Made by a program: the position numbers and the translations under genes. The notes beneath the pieces are model-generated. The model searched no databases. It was given only the letters and a program-made list of their open reading frames with translations, and was not told the origin of the DNA. From Alphaproteobacteria bacterium (GTDB taxonomy: Bacteria > Pseudomonadota > Alphaproteobacteria > Rhizobiales > Rhizobiaceae): DNA of 25,858 nt. Below are positions 24,192-25,858 of the stretch, in pieces (the stretch's first letter is position 1; each line of letters starts with the position of its first letter). Where the stretch lies: assembly GCA_017308345.1 (NCBI GenBank), contig JAFKFE010001197.1, positions 1 through 25,858 on the forward strand, read 5' to 3'.

Positions 24192-25304
24192 TTACTTGTA
24201 CTTGATCTGCCCGTTGCTCGGGCCCCAGAAATCCTTCCAGTCGTAGGAAGGAACAGCGTCGAGATACTTGGCCTTGAAGTCCGCGGCGTCCTTTTTGGTG
24301 ACGAGGATCGTCGGGCCGTAGAACTCACGGTGCTCCTTCGGCTCTTCCGAAGGTTTGAAGGCGCCGGTCGCGGCATAGTAGGCAAGCGCCGCCGTGATCC
24401 CGCCGCCCCAGTGCGGGTTGGTGAAGACGGTCGCCAGGAGCTTGCCGTCCATGACCAGCTTCACCGCTTCGGGATTTCCGTCATAGGCGACGATCGGCAT
24501 GTTCTCGATGCCTTCGGCGCGCAGGGCCTCGATGACGCCGTAAGCGATATTGTCGTTGGCACAGTGAACGCCGGTGATCTTGTCGCCGAAGCGCGTCAGG
24601 AAGGACGCCATCAGTTCCGTGCCCTTGGTCGTGTCCCAGTCGGCGGGCTGGGCGTCGAGAAGCTCGATGTCGGGGAAATCCTTCAACGCGTTCTTCAAGC
24701 CGTTGAGACGTTCGATGGCCGGATTGTTGGCGGCAATGCCGCCCAAATGCACGACGCCACCCTTGCCACCCATGGCCTCGAACAGGATACGCGCCGTCTG
24801 CTCGGCCGGTTTTTCGTCCGACCAGGTCATGTGCGAGACGTAATTGTCACCGATGTCCCAAGGGTGCAGGTCGTCGGTCTTGTTCCAGATCGTGGAAATG
24901 TAGGCGCCGGCATCCCGCACAGCCTCAACCACGGGGCGGGCGTTCGGGCTGTCGTTGGCGTCGCAGGCGATCGCGCATTTGCCATTGGTCTTGGCGAGAA
25001 ACGCCTTGATGTCGGCCAGCGACTTTTCGGAAGACCCCTCATTGATCAGCGAGACAAGGGAATCCTTCGACTTGCCGATGGCCTCGACGAAAGCCTCCCC
25101 GCCCGACACGATCGAGTTCCAGTAAGCCGAGGCGCGATCGCGGTAGGACCAGGCGATCGCCGGGTCGGTGATTGCCGCGCGCGCCGCGCCAGAGCCGAAC
25201 GCGAAGGGCGCGGCCATGGCCCCCATGCCGGCAGCGGTGGCGAGAAGAAAATTACGCCGGCTGATTGTTTCGCGCTCGATGAAATCCTTGATGAAAGTCG
25301 ACAT
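24192..25304 (-). CDS. Tat-exported sugar ABC transporter substrate-binding protein (RbsB-like)
   Basis: This periplasmic binding protein has 370 residues. The N-terminus carries a twin-arginine signal, SRRNFL at 15-20, then a hydrophobic stretch and ARA-A, with cleavage predicted near residue 43. The mature part has the two-lobed family-4 (ribose/LacI-like) pattern, with ANDSPNARPVVEAV in lobe one and CANDNIAYGVIEALRAEG and VAYDGNPEAVKLVMDG in lobe two. GGGAGG immediately upstream supports ATG 25304. It is the first gene of the seven-gene operon, controlled from the operator region shared with the TetR gene. Tat export suggests folding before export; no bound cofactor is evident. Confidence 0.92.
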   Translation of the reverse strand: MSTFIKDFIERETISRRNFLLATAAGMGAMAAPFAFGSGAARAAITDPAIAWSYRDRASAYWNSIVSGGEAFVEAIGKSKDSLVSLINEGSSEKSLADIKAFLAKTNGKCAIACDANDSPNARPVVEAVRDAGAYISTIWNKTDDLHPWDIGDNYVSHMTWSDEKPAEQTARILFEAMGGKGGVVHLGGIAANNPAIERLNGLKNALKDFPDIELLDAQPADWDTTKGTELMASFLTRFGDKITGVHCANDNIAYGVIEALRAEGIENMPIVAYDGNPEAVKLVMDGKLLATVFTNPHWGGGITAALAYYAATGAFKPSEEPKEHREFYGPTILVTKKDAADFKAKYLDAVPSYDWKDFWGPSNGQIKYK

Positions 25305-25399
25305 GCTACCTCCCGTTTAGCGATGGCCCGCAAGGGCGGGCACCTATTGAGCAACCTCGAGAAGCCAGGCTGTCCGAACCGCTCTCTCGGTCGCTGAAT

Positions 25400-25413
25400 G
25401 CACCATCTAGTTA
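25400..25413. promoter_or_regulatory. Operator, degenerate palindrome GCACCA-TC-TAGTTA, between the ABC operon and the TetR gene
   Basis: It matches the consensus at 9 of 12 arm positions, with a perfect right half. It lies in the 241-base divergent gap and coincides with the expected -10 of the leftward promoter. The near-identity with the 5118-5137 site (18 of 20) argues that it is functional. Confidence 0.65.
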
Positions 25414-25436
25414 CTTTCTGAGCGTGCGAAAGTCAA
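25408..25436 (-). promoter_or_regulatory. Probable leftward promoter of the CUT2 importer operon
   Basis: On the minus strand TTGACT (25436-25431, within CTTGAC) is followed 17 bases later by TAACTA, a poor -10 that forms part of the operator. The -35 is convincing and the -10 is not. Confidence 0.4.
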
Positions 25437-25493
25437 GCGGCGCCGCAGCGCAGGGCCTGTTGACTTCTTGGGCAATTGAAATGACTTTCAGCG

Positions 25494-25499
25494 TATGAT
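25494..25499 (+). promoter_or_regulatory. Possible -10 box of the TetR gene
   Basis: TATGAT matches the -10 consensus at 5 of 6 positions and lies 46 bases before the GTG start. No good -35 is at the right distance: TTGGGC at 25468 is 20 bases off and TTGAAA at 25476 is 12. Confidence 0.3.
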
Positions 25500-25545
25500 C
25501 GATCGTAGCCTGCGCGCTGGAACTGGAACCAAGGGAGCGGCCAAA

Positions 25546-25858
25546 GTGGACGCCACGTCCGAAAAATCAGGCAATGTCGCCAAGAAGAAGCGGCTTCGGG
25601 ATGCCGAGGCGACCAAGCTTCGCATCCTGGAAGCGGCAAAGAGCGATTTCGCCAAGAATGGCCTGGGCGGCGCGCGCGTCGATGTCATCGCCGCGAAGGC
25701 CAAAGCCAACAAACGCATGATTTATCATTACTTCGGCAGCAAGGATAATCTGTTCCAGACCGTTATAGAAAATGCCTATCTCGACATTCGGACGGCCGAA
25801 CAGACGCTCAATCTGGACGATTTGAAGCCCAAGGACGCTCTTGAACGCCTTGTCCGGT
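25546..25858 (+). CDS. TetR-family transcriptional regulator (N-terminal part, runs off the window)
   Basis: About 104 residues are visible. After a basic leader (AKKKRLRD), the TetR DNA-binding domain reads RILEAAKSDFAKNGLGGARV, then DVIAAKAKANKRMIYHYFGSKDNLF. The helix-turn-helix with YHYFGSKDNL is diagnostic. The ligand domain begins and is cut off. GTG at 25546 is chosen because AAGGGAG (25531-25537) sits eight bases upstream. An in-frame ATG at 25495 would add 17 residues but overlaps the possible -10 and has no ribosome binding site. It is divergent from the importer operon, with an operator in between, so it is the leading candidate for binding the palindrome shared across the window. 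Confidence 0.9.
   Translation, partial: MDATSEKSGNVAKKKRLRDAEATKLRILEAAKSDFAKNGLGGARVDVIAAKAKANKRMIYHYFGSKDNLFQTVIENAYLDIRTAEQTLNLDDLKPKDALERLVR

Noticed and set aside
1..25858. tRNA, rRNA, CRISPR, transposase or phage genes
   Set aside because: None was seen; intergenic gaps are short and the only repeat element recognised is the palindromic repeat at 16371-16483.

Overview
The window looks like a chromosomal or megaplasmid catabolic island from a high-GC alphaproteobacterium of the Rhizobiales (Mesorhizobium/Aminobacter-like). The reasons are the GC-rich codon use, the gene families present, alphaproteobacterial CTTGAC-type promoters, and a rhizobial-type two-palindrome intergenic repeat at 16371-16483. 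It is almost fully coding: 23 protein genes, no RNA genes, no insertion sequences, no CRISPR array, and no gene-free stretch over 300 bases.

Layout. (1) 22-3991, plus strand: a tight operon of acyl-CoA dehydrogenase, SDR dehydrogenase, DUF993 (DHDPS-like) aldolase and TIM-barrel sugar isomerase, followed by a LacI regulator (4059-5087). (2) 5181-6833: GMC-family FAD alcohol dehydrogenase. (3) 6926-7450: VOC/glyoxalase-fold protein. (4) 7564-12933: a CUT1-type sugar ABC importer (binding protein, two permeases, MalK-like ATPase) ending in a zinc-less medium-chain dehydrogenase. (5) 13061-15399, minus strand: enoyl-CoA hydratase and a fused CoA-transferase, divergent from an aldo/keto reductase (15514-16335, plus). 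(6) 16481-25304, minus strand: a seven-gene operon for a ribose-type (CUT2) ABC importer (binding protein, permease, double ATPase, permease) followed by zinc alcohol dehydrogenase, aldehyde dehydrogenase and a second GMC dehydrogenase. (7) From 25546, plus strand: a TetR-family regulator that runs off the window.

The unifying signal is a palindrome, TAACTA-NN-TAGTTA. It appears in the promoter regions at 5121, 6889, 15429 and 25400, with a half site at base 1. It sits over or just beside recognisable -35/-10 elements in front of almost every transcription unit, so the units probably form one regulon. The TetR protein beside the last site is the best candidate repressor. A separate LacI-like operator overlaps a TATAAT box in front of the CUT1 importer.

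Taken together, the genes suggest import of one or more sugar-, polyol- or glycoside-like compounds. Stepwise oxidation of an alcohol to aldehyde to acid (GMC/ADH, then ALDH) would follow, then CoA transfer, beta-oxidation-type dehydrogenation and hydration, SDR oxidation, and possibly aldol-type cleavage. No thiolase or acyl-CoA ligase is visible. The substrate cannot be named from sequence, and the pathway is inference.
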